A stretch of 64,000 nt of DNA from NCBI GenBank assembly GCA_032622095.1, contig CP136062.1, forward strand, positions 225,322,578 to 225,386,577, written 5' to 3'. Of the stretch, positions 45,461-56,408 are shown in pieces. This stretch comes from Siphonodentalium dalli (Eukaryota; Mollusca; Scaphopoda; Gadilida; Siphonodentaliidae). Below the pieces are notes generated by a model. The model saw only the letters and a program-made list of their open reading frames with translations, was not told the origin of the DNA and did not search any database. A program made the translations under genes and the position numbers. Position 1 is the stretch's first letter, and the number at the start of each line of letters is the position of its first letter.

Positions 45461-46201
45461 TACTGTATGTTCCAGGGAGTGTTGGAATTGATTTTAGATA
45501 CATATCATACCTGTTTTACCTGTGGCCATTTTTTGGGCCCATCCGCCCCATTTTTTTTACTTTTTAGCAAGTGTTTCCGACCACTTTTCGACATCCACCC
45601 CTTAGAAACAAGTAATCTCTCGCTCGCTCTCTCTCTCGCTCTCTCTCTCTCTCTTTCCTCTTTGTCGCTCTTTCCTGTTCTCGTCGGCTCAATGTCTTAT
45701 CCTCTTAAGGCATACAATTTCTCATTTCTTTTTTTTTTTTATGCTTGTATCTGATTTTATGCAACTATAATTAGAGGATATTACTTGGTTGGTTTGATAT
45801 TAGGCCCGATGTCAGCCTGAGACCGAAGGTTGATATGATGTTATCGAGGGTCCATAATACCAAACCAACCAAGTAATACCCTATTAATTAATTAGTACGC
45901 CTCTTAGTAACTGTAAGATCGACAACATTTCAAATGAGTGACGTCACAAAAAATCGATATCTGCACATTATTTTTAAGTGAAGTAGGGTTATGGCACACG
46001 GCGATGTCGTAAAACGATATTACTCGGTTTGGTAGTGTCGCAAAACGATATCGCTCGCTTTAAGGTCACATTGAAGAGATATTCACACAGTTCGATAACA
46101 GGTCGTTCTGGGCCAAAATGTCATATCTAATAATTATTAATAAGAATGCAATTCACAATAAACAAAATGAATCCAATTTCACATCACCAACTAACCCTCA
46201 C
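45461..46201. other. No gene seen (intron); CT-rich microsatellite
   Basis: A CTCTCTCTCGCTCTCTCTCT tract lies at about 45619-45662. An inverted pair TTACTTGGTTGGTTTG and CAAACCAACCAAGTAA (about 45781 and 45863) forms a small foldback. Confidence 0.6.
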
Positions 46202-46244
46202 CTTAGCTGATCCAATTGTTGAATTCTTTATCGTTATGGTGCCA
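46202..46244 (-). CDS. BPI-fold gene 43-nt exon
   Basis: The exon completes the split codon (Asn) and reads GTITIKNSTIGSAK, ending in phase 0. The acceptor is CTTTTTTTCAG and the donor is AAG|GTGAGG. It matches BPI 'LDRLLLELKHSNIGPF', with STIGS at the SNIG position. Although short, it is supported by phase, splice sites and position between two other matching exons. I recall a 43-nt exon at this position in vertebrate BPI/LBP genes (to be checked). Confidence 0.78.
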
Positions 46245-47608
46245 CTGAAAAAAAGACGAAAGATAAAAATAATATTATTTTAACGCTCGGCATGTCTAGG
46301 AGACAAGTAGATATAACATGCAGCTGTGTCAAAATTCTACCTATACCTAATATAGAGTAAGTAAGTAAGTAAATATTTTAGTATGGCATATCATCATAAA
46401 ATGTGTTACACATATATAATTAAATAATAAACAATAATATGTCATATGGTGGTGGCATGACCATAGGGTCGTCTTCCTGCCGCCACCATTTGGAAACGGA
46501 AAATATGGACAAAAATATGGAAGATATACAAATTTATACAAAATTGGCATTTATGCAAAATTGACATACTGGGTGGGGTTCAAACCATATATTATAATGA
46601 AATAATAATGACACATTTGTGTGTGTCTGCGTTGTTTACAATTTGATTAAAAAAATTTAATCTTTAGCTATAAAGTTCAAAAATAAATCTGTTCAAACTA
46701 GACAATGTTCTAATCAGTTTGCACCAAATAGTTAATATTTGCACTGAATATAGGCACTCAACAACACAGAAGATTGAAAAAAAAAACAACAAATATCTAC
46801 ATGCATATATACACATAAGCGCATACATACATGCATTTACATATATATATATATTCATCAGGCACATCTTCTCAATTTTAAAAATTCATTTTACTAATGA
46901 GAGAAGGTCGTTTTATAGTTATAATTTCTTTCCTTATTGGAAGACCTTAAGAGAGACCTTAACATGTGCATATTTTGTCCTAAAACCAGTGCGACGTCGG
47001 TAACAGCGGCCATTGGAGCTTCCTTTTTTTTTGTCGCTTCGGTGGCCGCTTGACGAAAGGCAGCTTCTAAAATCGGCATCTTGAGCGTTATATAGTCACA
47101 TACATGTGCACAAGACAGCTTCTAAAATCGGCGCCTTGTCCGTTATATAGTCGCATACATGTGCACAAGGCAACGCTCGGCACGTCTCAGAGACAAGTAC
47201 GTAGAACATGCAGCTGATTACACTCGAAGGTCACAAATTGTTGTATTTATTCTACATGACGAATGTTATTTTTATTGAAAAATATAACAATAATTGCTAA
47301 TAAATGTCAAGTTATTTTATATATTCGGATATGTTGTGGTAACTCTCCAGATGGGACACCCTTTTATACTTAGCTGGATGGCGGTGTGTCCAATTTGTAT
47401 AATGGACACTTTTCGCGGACGCCGTCTGACTGATTACATAATACGACCGTTTTTCAACGTACTTATAACAAAAAGTTAAATAACTTATAGTGCAAAGTTA
47501 AACTTATTGTTATGTGATATTTCTGATGGAGAACGTTTGGAGGAATATATGCCTCGCTTTGGTTAATCTGGAAGAATATATGCCTCGCTTTGGTTAAAAG
47601 AATTTTAC
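46245..47608. other. No gene seen (intron)
   Basis: A direct repeat (GCAGCTTCTAAAATCGGC, TATAGTC, CATACATGTGCACAAG) lies at about 47060-47170. The 61-codon minus-strand frame over it is not supported. Confidence 0.5.
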
Positions 47609-48132
47609 TTAAAGGGAGCGTGTTCGCCAATTTCAATAAGTGCCCGGTAATAACACCGATCTAATATCGATAATATATAGAACATCAATTAATTTGACTC
47701 GAAGATGTCTTCTGTAAATGTTCAGATTAACAGGTTACTTTAAAATCTAATTTAATAATTTAATATCAATTTAATTTATGTCTCCAGCCATTAACTAACG
47801 AATTTTCATGTACAAGTCGTAATAAAATTAAATGACAGATAGTGGATTGGGCAACAGGGGTAATCTCAAGCCACTCAACGACTATACAATACCATTAATG
47901 AGTATCTGGAACTATTATACATATAATATAACATTTACTTGCTACATTCGCCTGAAAACTGTACACAAATATCTTGATGACGAGCGTTCTATTTTTGCAT
48001 TCCGGCTTATCTGTCATCTGTAACATTACTTCGTACTCAGCAGAAACTCAAATAATGGACATAGTGTTACCTTATTCTATACGAAGCAGACAGTAGAGAA
48101 AACAACAACATTTGAATACAGTGCCCCTTTAA
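47609..48132. mobile_element. TTAA-ended MITE, family A, copy 2 (reversed)
   Basis: TTAAAGGGAGCGTGTTCGCC to CAGTGCCCCTTTAA. The interior GGTAATAACACCGATCTAAT and GTCGAAGATGTCTTCTGTAA matches the inverse of 10968-11550. It lies in an intron of the BPI-like gene. Confidence 0.83.
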
Positions 48133-48174
48133 AACATCTTTAGAAACCGCATGTAATATAAACGGCGAATTTAC

Positions 48175-48490
48175 TGTTAGGGGTATATAGGTCAACAACG
48201 TTATACTTTATATAATTGAAAAGGGGTCTGCACGCCCTTTTCTGGTGGCAACTTACTGTTAGGTGCGGGTCAACAACGTTATACTTTACATAATTGAATT
48301 GGTCTACACCCACTTTCTGGTGGCCATGTACTGTCAGATGCAGGTCAATAACGTTATACTTTAAATAATTGCATTGGGTCTGCACAACCTTTCTGGTGAT
48401 CACATACATGTACTGTTAGGTGCAGGTCAACAACGCTATTCTTTAAATAACTGAATTGTGTCTGCACCCCCTTCTGGTGGCCACATACTT
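48175..48490. repeat. About 84-bp tandem repeat, four copies, abutting an exon
   Basis: TTCTGGTGGCCA, TACTGTTAGGTGCAGGTCAA, CAACGTTATACTTTA and AATAATTGAATTGGGTCTGC repeat four times. The array stops at the donor of the 48493-48560 exon. Confidence 0.85.
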
Positions 48491-48492
48491 AC

Positions 48493-48560
48493 TTCACTGA
48501 CATCAGATTAATCTTGCCATGCGTGTCATTGTGCAACATCTGAATGGGAATATCGGCATT
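48493..48560 (-). CDS. BPI-fold gene 68-nt exon
   Basis: The exon runs from NADIPIQMLH to KINLMSV plus two bases (phase 2), between CTAAAATTTCAG and AA|GTAAGTATG. It corresponds to the BPI segment '[23 protein letters not shown]'. The sequon NDT is present. An array of about 84-bp repeats (48135-48490) directly abuts the donor side. Confidence 0.8.
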
Positions 48561-48608
48561 CTGAAATTTTAGAAAACACAAAATCATTTGACGGCGAGCC
48601 TTCAAATA

Positions 48609-48680
48609 GTGTGTCTGTCATTTGCAGAATGAGGTGCAAGAGGGTGAATTTACCCCCTGTGGACCTCATTCTGCTTAGGC
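48609..48680. mobile_element. Family-D foldback, short copy
   Basis: GCAGAATGAGGTGCAAGAGG facing ACCCCCTGTGGACCTCATTC; the middle is deleted relative to other copies. Confidence 0.72.
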
Positions 48681-49540
48681 CCCAATTGCTATGGGAGACC
48701 TACAAGTTTGAAGTTGCTGCACAGCGGGCGATCTGGCGACCACGTAAATACAAAATAATTCAAACAAAACTTCACCCACAAAGGCAATTCTTTAAGGATT
48801 GGCCATTTATAAATGGACAATCCGTACCTAAATTTTCATTAATTAATGGTCAATCCGACCACGCGTGGCACGCGCGGTTGGGATTGTCCACCAAATCACG
48901 ACATATATAGATAATCCTGCATGTTAGCTTCATATTTAATCTGAAGGGTAATAACTCTATAAAGAATGTACCTTTACTAAATAACGGCGATTTGTACGAG
49001 AAGAAGTGTTTTGACGAAATAACGGATATATTTGAAGAAGTGATTTTGACCCAATAGAAGAATTTGACTTATATTTCACCAGAGTTGATCTATTGTGGTG
49101 TTGCAATTTCTGATACAAATTGCCATTATTTAGTAAAGGTAAGACGACATAAATAATGGAGAAATAAATAGGCCAGACATCAATTTTGTTTCCCTCGCGA
49201 CACACGAATCTTCCATTGTGATATTTCCAGATTCAGTGCAACGCTGTACATATAATATTCAAATGACATTATTACTCGAGAATGGCTGACACATTATACT
49301 CGAGAATGGCTGACACATTATACTCGAGAATGGCTGACGCGTTTCAGTGGCATCTACAAATCTCAGTAGATCATTTCCTCTCATCTTAATTCTATGGTAT
49401 ACCAAAGAACGACATATTTGGGCTCCTCTGCCATCACCCGGTCCTCCGCTATCACACCCCCCCCCGGTTACCAGGTGGATCTCATATGAAGTAAAGATCG
49501 AGAATCATCATGCTGAGTTTGAAATGTGCACATAACTTAC
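48681..49540. other. No gene seen (intron)
   Basis: A 24-bp triplicate (CATTATACTCGAGAATGGCT with GACA) at 49269-49340 is the only clear structure. Confidence 0.55.
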
Positions 49541-49714
49541 CAGATCCATGGTAAAGAAGAGGTCGGTTGTGTTTCGGTTTTTGCACACGGTTTTAGCCAG
49601 TAGATCCATCGTCATGGTGACCTGTATTGACATCATCTCTGGGCGGATCTTCACACGGACGTTCTGCTCTGTTAAGTTGAATTCCACCGTCGCATTGGGA
49701 TAGAGTATCTTGGA
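49541..49714 (-). CDS. BPI-fold gene exon with long amphipathic strands
   Basis: This 58-codon phase-0 exon starts SKILYPNATVEFNLTEQNVR, continues VKIRPEMMSIQVTMTMDLLA and ends DLFFTMDL. The acceptor is CATTTGTAG and the donor is CTG|GTAAGT. It aligns with BPI 'KKFPNMKIQIHVSASTPP' through '[20 protein letters not shown]'. Three sequons are visible (NAT, NLT, NTT). A family-F foldback element begins about 65 bp upstream of the acceptor. Confidence 0.88.
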
Positions 49715-49775
49715 CTACAAATGTCGTATTACGACAGACATAAAATGTATCTACATCTCGGTTAGATCGTGCCAT

Positions 49776-50328
49776 GAATCTCTACTCGAGCTTACGCCCG
49801 TACAGATCATTCTCCAACATGTAGATCATGCCACGAATCTCTACTCTGGCTAACGCGCGTAGAGATCGTAATCGACCAGTACAAAGCCTGGGAACTTTTT
49901 GAAGTTTGACAGGTTATACCATATAAAGTCGAAAACATAACGCGGGGAATATATTTCTTAGTTATTATCAGTTCCTTAATAATGTACTTCACTGTCGATG
50001 AAGTTCCCAACTCGAAGTTGCATGCCTTTCTGTGACTTTTGTGAGACGATATCGCTATAAACATTGACATAATTTGCCCAGGAGAAATTCGACAATTGTT
50101 AGCAACGCAAAGCAAAATCGCTCATAAAGTCACTTAAATCTTGAAATTTCGAGCTGGGACCTTTATCTATAATGAAGTGCATTATTAAGGAACAAATAAT
50201 AACTGAAAAATATATTCCCCGCGTTATGTTTTCGACTTTATAAGGTTCCTTGTCAAAACTTCAAAAAGTTCCCAGGTTTTGTACTGGTGGAATATGATCT
50301 CTACGAGCGTTAGCCAGAGTAGAGATTC
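49776..50328. mobile_element. Foldback MITE, family F, copy 2
   Basis: GAATCTCTACTCTGGCTAAC with arms as in 21624-22090. The left end is duplicated (49776 and 49834). It sits about 62 bp upstream of the exon 49541-49714. Confidence 0.87.
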
Positions 50329-50782
50329 ATGGCATGATCTATTCAACATGATAAAATCTGGGAACTTTTTGATGTTGTGGTAGGGAAGTTTATAAAATTG
50401 ATGGAACAGTGCAGGTAATATATTTCTCAGTAATTATTTGTTCCTTAATAATGTATTTCACTGTAGTTGAAGATCCCAGCTTGAAATTACATGGTTTAGT
50501 TGACTTTGTGAGCGATTTTGCTGTGCGTCGCTTGCAATCATGGAAATTTTCCCCGGGTAATTAATTCAATGTTCACAAGTCACAAAAATCATACAATCTC
50601 GAGATGCGACCACTCCCTACAACGAAGCAGATTATTGAGGAACAAGTATTAACAAAGATATATATTCCCTGTCCTGTTTGTTCGATGTTATACAGTTCCA
50701 TTTCAAAGTACCCAGGTTTTGTACTGGTGGTATATGATATCTACGGGCATAAGCTATAGAGTAGAGATTCATGGCATGATAT
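50329..50782. mobile_element. Foldback MITE, family F, copy 3
   Basis: Arms with AAATCTGGGAACTTTTTGAT and TACCCAGGTTTTGTACTGGT. More diverged than copy 2, tail to tail with it. Confidence 0.78.
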
Positions 50783-50881
50783 ATATCTCAGTCAATAAAA
50801 AACTCAAACGTCTCTCTGCGGTTTTTGGGCGTTTATAACATTCAGCCATTCGTCCGATTTAATCCAACATTTGGACTATGC

Positions 50882-51334
50882 TTAACCCTTTACCCAACAA
50901 AGCGGCCAAAAACGCCCAAATAAAGCTTCAACAGCCTAAAATATCTTCGGTCTGTCTCAATAACACCATACAAATATGGATATCATTGGAACCGGTTCAT
51001 TGACCATATTTTGGTGGTTACAGTTATGCCCTGTGCCAATGCATTATCTTATATATGCGAGTCGACCATAGGTCGCCTCGCATATATAAGAGAATGCATT
51101 GGCATAAAAAAATCTTTTTACCATTTGTTCTTACATTCTTTAACAATTTTATCATTTTTTCTTACATTCTTTAACAATTTTATCATTTTTTCTTACATTT
51201 TTAAACAATTTTTATAATATTTTTCTACATTCTTTGACAGTTTTATAATTTTTAAAATTTGTTTTTAATATGGTCGACTCGCATATATAAGAGAATGCAT
51301 TGGCACAGGGCCGTTCTGTTGGGTAAAGGGTTAA
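50882..51334. mobile_element. Foldback MITE, family B, copy 2 (reversed)
   Basis: TTAACCCTTTACCCAACAAA to TGTTGGGTAAAGGGTTAA with the GCGAGTCGACCATAGGTCGC core stem in both orientations and an A/T-rich spacer with TCTTACATTCTTTAACAATT repeats. Confidence 0.86.
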
Positions 51335-52597
51335 TCCAACATTTGGTCTATGCACGTCTGGTGATGTATCTTAGAAGGCGATACACCAAATATCACACCG
51401 ATTGGTCAAATACATATAGACAGAACGCAACGTGCATCTTAATCAAGAATATTTATCGAATAAGTCGCCGATGGCACAATGATATATAAATATATTTGAT
51501 ACTTTTCTGACATATTTTTATCACATATGCTATATGCTATCAGGGGGATTGGGGAGTCTCTGGACTACTGGATTGGAGTAGGTGGCAAAGAAGTCAGTGA
51601 AAGTACTCCATAGACACTCCAAACCAGCCAATTTTAACTATAAATGATCAAATAAAGGTAAGGAACACAACCACTAATATTTTATCTATATTTTTAACCC
51701 GCATGGCATTGGTACAAGATAGAGTTATGCCGCATCCAATGCATTGCAAAGGGGTGGGACGGGGTTACTCTCATCTCAAAAAGTGCCGAAGGGTATACGG
51801 GTTTTGAAAATGTGATGAAGGGTACATATTGTTTGATATCGGCTCTATAACGCAGTTATTTTAACTGTATTCCTGATAGTCTGTCGCCAGGGCCGTGACG
51901 ACGGGGGTGTTTGGGAGGAGTGTCTAGTTGCTAATTGGTTATTTTTAGACTAACATATCCATATTTTCCTACTTTTTGTCAACATTTTGGACTGAAATGG
52001 CCATCAGTTGGAAATTTTCCAACTTTAGGGCGGTGTCAGGTTTGAAATTTCCAACAGTTGGAAAGCTTGAGCTCAGTCTAGATACTATAGAATTTGGAAA
52101 TTTTCCCTACCTCACGAGCAGGCAAAAACTGCTAAGCAATTTAAGAAAAACAATCGGCCAGTGAATTTGGCTGAAGTTAGACCACTAGATGTTATGATTT
52201 TGTAAATTTTAGGTTAATATCTCAAACTTATCACACGGATTCCGTTCCTTCCCTTGGCTATTGGCCACAAGACTGTCGATCTATTCAGAATAGCCTGTGA
52301 CGTAACAGTTGGGAAAATCATAATCAAGGGGGGGGGTGCAAATGGAATTAAGCATGCACACGTGTGAGTAATTTGATCTAGTGCAAGGGGGCGCAGTTGG
52401 AAATGCCAAGGTGGAGACCCCCAGCGGAGACCCTCTATAGCCACGCCCCTGTCTGGCAAAACTTGTATACTCTTCAGCACATTTTCAAAACATGTGTACC
52501 CTTCAGAACTTTTTTGGTGAGTGAGACCTCTCCAGCGATACTGGGCATAAACCCTATTTCTTACGGAGCTATTTATGTGCAAAGTTTTTTCACTCAC
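51335..52597. other. No gene (intron); TTGGAAATTTTCC-type repeat at 51960-52180
   Basis: GAAATGGCCATCAGTTGGAA and ATTTTCCAACTTTAGGG match the 16.6-17.2 kb repeats. A G-run is at 52328. No exon is seen. Confidence 0.55.
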
Positions 52598-52657
52598 CTC
52601 GGGAAAATATCCGTGCATCATATTTATTGATAAATAGTCGCCCACCACGGTATGGAA
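52598..52657 (-). CDS. BPI-fold gene 60-nt exon
   Basis: This 20-codon phase-0 exon reads FHTVVGDYLSINMMHGYFPE. The acceptor is TTGTTCTTTTTACAG and the donor is GAG|GTGAGT. YFPE corresponds to the 'FLPEVAKKFP' turn of BPI. As I recall, vertebrate BPI/LBP genes also have a 60-nt exon here, which would mean conserved gene structure; this should be checked against an annotated gene. Confidence 0.82.
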
Positions 52658-52803
52658 CTGTAAAAAGAACAAACAGAGGGTATAGCAATATGACGTGTTA
52701 TTTATCCCAATGGTATATATTTATTTCTTAACAGCAATGCATTGTTTTGGCTTTAAACATATTTGTCAAACTATATACCGTGCGCTGATGTTGTTGAGTT
52801 AAG

Positions 52804-53033
52804 GATGCATAATCCGATTAAGGGCCCGTCAATTACTATTTATTTGAATTCGGGGGTAAACAATATTTGATTCGAGTCAAGACACCTATATCAAAGATCA
52901 GAGTTATTAGATATCGATTTTTGAAATCTATTATTTTCCCCATCGATACTTATTAGTGGCCCAGTAAAAAGTCGACGAGCCGACGGTCTCGGACCAAATT
53001 GCGGATGAAGATGGATAATTCTAACTTGCCAAC
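52804..53033. mobile_element. Dispersed repeat, family H, copy 2
   Basis: GGATGCATAATCCGATTAAG, TTTGATTCGAGTCAAG and CGATGAAGATGGATAA-like blocks as in 22370-22700. Confidence 0.62.
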
Positions 53034-53279
53034 TTGGAATCTGATTATATGGGGACCATCGAATCAGATTGAGTAGCTTTAAATTAGCTATATAATACAT
53101 AGGTTGCGTCGATAATAATATGAATACCAAGTTTCTTAAAAGCCTCCGCTCACGGTATACGGTGTGATTTTGTTTAGGTAAGTTTACTAAGCCTTATCTT
53201 TGTACCACATGACCTGGTGGCTGAAAGAATTACTAAAACTATGCAAACCATCATCGTAGCAATTCAGCATAAAATAGTT

Positions 53280-54010
53280 TGTTAAATCCTAGAAAGTCAT
53301 TTTCTCATAATCTAGAAAAAGGTTACAAATAATTTCTTGTTGGTAAGAAATGATTTCATAGTTTATAGAAAGTCATTTTCTCACTATATAGAAAAAAGTA
53401 AGAAATAATTTCTTAAAGGGGTACTGTACACTAAATCCCGTCTCATTTTATATTTAACAGAATATATGCAACAAACGGATGAATTTGAACCACGGATTAG
53501 TGCAAAATACACCCATGTGCTCTATGAATGATGCAAACAACATGGTAATTATAATGAAAATGAATAAATGATTGGAGTCATATATTCATTTTCATTATAA
53601 TTGCCATGTTGTTTTCATCGTTCATAGAGCACAAGAGTGTATTTTGCACTAATCAATGGCTCAAATTCATTCATTTGTTGCATATATTCTGTTTAGATTA
53701 AAAGGAGATGGTCCCATAAATGGCCGGATTTAGTGTACAGTACTCCTTTAAATGTCAAGAAATGATTTTGTCACAAGACTAGAAAAGACTAGAAAATTTG
53801 GGAGTATACATACTCACTGGTATACTTAGAAAATGTTCTTGTTCCTACATCAAGAAAATATGTTTCTTAAAGTTAGAACTTGTTTCTAATACGTTAAGAA
53901 GGGCACATTCTTACTTTCTAGAAAAAAAGTTAGAAAAATATTCTCAAATTTCAAGAAATATAAGAAAATGTTTTTCTTGCAATATCTAACATTTAGAAAA
54001 GTTAATTTCT
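53280..54010. repeat. TTTCTAGAAA-rich repeat split by a MITE
   Basis: AGAAAGTCATTTTCTCA and AAGAAATAATTTCTTA motifs lie on both sides of the element at 53413-53751, which therefore inserted into this repeat. Confidence 0.6.
53413..53751. mobile_element. TTAA-ended foldback MITE, family O
   Basis: TTAAAGGGGTACTGTACACT at the left and AGTGTACAGTACTCCTTTAA at the right, with arms of about 150 bp (GTGCTCTATGAATGATG, AACAACATGGTAATTATAAT) meeting in the middle. The TIR resembles family A, so they may use the same transposase. Confidence 0.85.
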
Positions 54011-54590
54011 TATAGCAGGACCACTTGACCATGTGGTCACAAATACGACATGGCCAGTGATTGACGCGAGTAGTCGGGCAGCTAGGTACACCCCCTATGG
54101 ACCCCCCCCCCAGGACTCTTCCGGACCGATTTTTTTTATGTACCTGGACACCTCTAGAGTAGAATTCCGGATGTTAACAAGAAAACAACATGGCCGCATA
54201 TGACGTAATCCAAGATGGCGCCCATGAGGGTCAGAAAATTTCGCGATTTTACCCTATGTCTATTTATATGACGATTGTGGAAAAACTAATTGAGATATGA
54301 CATTGCAATCAATTGCATTTTATTCCTTATATATTTCTACGTCAACTGATATCAAATTTGAAAATCAAAATCCAAGATGGCCGCCAGAATATGGCACAGA
54401 ATCTAGATTTTAGCCGATTTGCAACATCTAATAGAGCCAGTATTAAAATAGTTCGCAAATTATATGTTTTTTTTATGTTTTATACACATAATGGCTGCAT
54501 TTGGATATGTTTTGATTATCCTAACACCCCGAAAATGACAACTTTAGAAAAATAACGGTACTTTTTCAGTACTTCTTCGGTTTGGCCTAA
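54011..54590. other. No gene seen (intron)
   Basis: Contains AAATCCAAGATGGCCGCC-like words shared with 57540 and 57985. No exon. Confidence 0.5.
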
Positions 54591-54607
54591 CATCTTCATA
54601 TCAATTG

Positions 54608-55315
54608 AGTAGGACCCACCAGCATCATGTATATAGCAGATTAGTAGGACCCACCAGCATCATGTGTATAGCAGATAAGCAGGACCCACCAGCATCATGT
54701 ATATAGCAGATTAGCAGGACCCACCAGCATCTTGTACATAGCAGATTAGCAGGACCCACCAGCACCATGTGTATATCAGATTAGCAGGACCCACCAGCAT
54801 CATGTGTATAGCAGATTAGCAGGACCCACCAGCACCATGTGTATATCAGATTAGCAGGACCCACCAGCATCATGTGTATAGCAGATTAGCAGGACCCACC
54901 AGCATCATGTATATAGCAGATTAGTAGGACCCACCAGCATCATGTGTATAGCAGATTAGCAGGACCCACCAGCATCATGTGTATAGCAGATTAGCAGGAC
55001 CCACCAGCACCATGTGTATAGCAATTAGCAGGACCCACCAGCACCATGTGTATAGCAGATTAGCAGGACCCACCAGCACCATGTGTATAGCAGATTAGCA
55101 GGACCCACCAGCATCATGTATATAGCAGATTAGCAGGACCCACCAGCATCATGTATATAGCAGATTAGCAGGACCCACCAGCACCATGTGTATAGCAGAT
55201 TAGTAGGACCCACCAGCATCATGTATATAGCAGATTAGCAGGACCCACCAGCATCATGTATATAGCAGATTAGTAGGACCCACCAGCATCATGTATATAG
55301 CATATTAGCAGGACC
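54608..55315. repeat. 35-bp minisatellite, about 20 copies
   Basis: The unit is AGCAGGACCCACCAGCATCA followed by TGTATATAGCAGATT. Variants are C/T and A/G at fixed positions, and ATC-type and ACC-type copies interleave. Confidence 0.96.
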
Positions 55316-55614
55316 ACTTGACAAGGAGTGATAACAGGACGTGAATGATCTGAATATAATCTGTCTAATATCTTCATGAGTAATTCATATCGTACCCTCG
55401 CCAGCTCGTACCCACACGGAATAAGTCAACTCGTACTTGATTTTATATATTCTGTCTGGGTGATCTGGTGATAGCATCAAATCCAATATTAGAGATCTTT
55501 CGCAATATCACGATTACGATTACGGATAGGACATATTGTCCTATTAAGATGGACACCATCACAACTTATACATACGATGATTAATTGGTGAGACGGCATA
55601 TGCGCCATTATATT
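55316..55614. other. No gene seen (intron)
   Basis: Nothing supportable. Confidence 0.4.
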
Positions 55615-55870
55615 AAGTTACACATATATTTGATGCAAAAAGTACTGTGCGTCTCTTTCAGATCCAATGTTCTTATCCTTGCGTTGTACACCTCACGGAT
55701 AATGTTAGAGCGTCCCCAAGCAGGACCAGTGGAACATCCTAGACACATCTGCACATAATTAAACTTTGTGGGGTATATTTCGTCTCACATAAGAACCCCC
55801 GTGTGTTAAAATCGAATTGTGGTCGTATACTAGCTGGATATTGTCCATATCCGTAATCGTAATCGTTATT
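55615..55870. mobile_element. Dispersed repeat, family G, copy 2
   Basis: TCTCTTTCAGATCCAATGTT, CTCACATAAGAACCCCCGTG and GGATATTGTCCATA as in 23158-23404. Confidence 0.7.
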
Positions 55871-55934
55871 TTGCGAAAGGTCTCTATTATTTTATTATTT
55901 CATGACGGGAGCTGCACTGATCCAGCATTAAATA

Positions 55935-56095
55935 TCCCGTGTCAGTGTATTCTCTTATATATTCGAGTATCAAATAGGAAGACTCAAATAGATAAGAGAA
56001 TGCACTGGCTTACAAGCTCAATGTAAATATTGTTAGGCCAATGTTAGGCTCCATTAGGGAGACTCGCATATATCAGGGAATGCATGGCACAATGT
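55935..56095. mobile_element. Family-B-like stem fragment
   Basis: GTCAGTGTATTCTCTTATAT and AGATAAGAGAATGCACTGGC in inverted arrangement, with GGCCAATGTTAGGCTCC. Compare 5165-5300. Confidence 0.6.
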
Positions 56096-56100
56096 TCATG

Positions 56101-56250
56101 CATGGACATATTACCTGATCGTGTTCCAGGCGGGATAACTCTGTGCATGGACATATTACCTGATCGTGTTCCAGGCGGGATAACTCTATGCATGGACATA
56201 TTACCTGATCGTGTTCCAGGCGGGATAACTCTATGCATGGACATATTACC
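56101..56250 (-). repeat. 45-bp tandem repeat carrying the exon's 5' splice site
   Basis: Copies of CATGGACATATTACCTG (plus strand) start at 56101, 56146, 56191 and 56236. On the minus strand each gives CAG|GTAATATGTCCATG, so the real donor at 56249/56250 is followed by three more identical donors at 45-bp steps (exon ends 56205, 56160, 56115). The intervening sequence is open and encodes VICPCIELSRLEHDQ per copy. Confidence 0.92.
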
Positions 56251-56408
56251 TGTACAGTCACTTTCTTGGCGTGTTGTTGGAGCACCGTGCTGAACAAATC
56301 CTCGCCGACTGCCATGGTTAGCATGCTGTTTGTCTCGGGAATCTTCGCCAACACATGCGGTTGATACCTCACGAGCTGTTTTCTGTCATCTTGTGAGAAG
56401 GCATAGAC
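56250..56408 (-). CDS. BPI-fold gene exon with MLTMAVGEDLF motif
   Basis: This 53-codon exon, phase 0 at both ends, starts VYAFSQDDRKQ and ends HAKKVTVQ. The stretch MLTMAVGEDLFSTVLQQHAK lines up with [20 protein letters not shown] of BPI, the most recognisable motif of the C-terminal barrel. The acceptor is CACAACCCAG and the donor is CAG|GTAATATG. The donor sits at the edge of a 45-bp tandem repeat (56101-56250), and three further copies of the same CAG|GTAATATG donor follow at 45-bp steps. Reading through adds in-frame 15-residue repeats. Confidence 0.88.

Noticed and set aside
46894-47079. 61-codon minus-strand frame with AAFRQAATEATKKKEAPMAA
   Set aside because: Overlaps a direct repeat (TTCTAAAATCGGC) and does not fit the phase of the gene it lies in.
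54608-55315. CRISPR-like array of 35-bp repeats
   Set aside because: Whole units repeat head to tail with no spacers.
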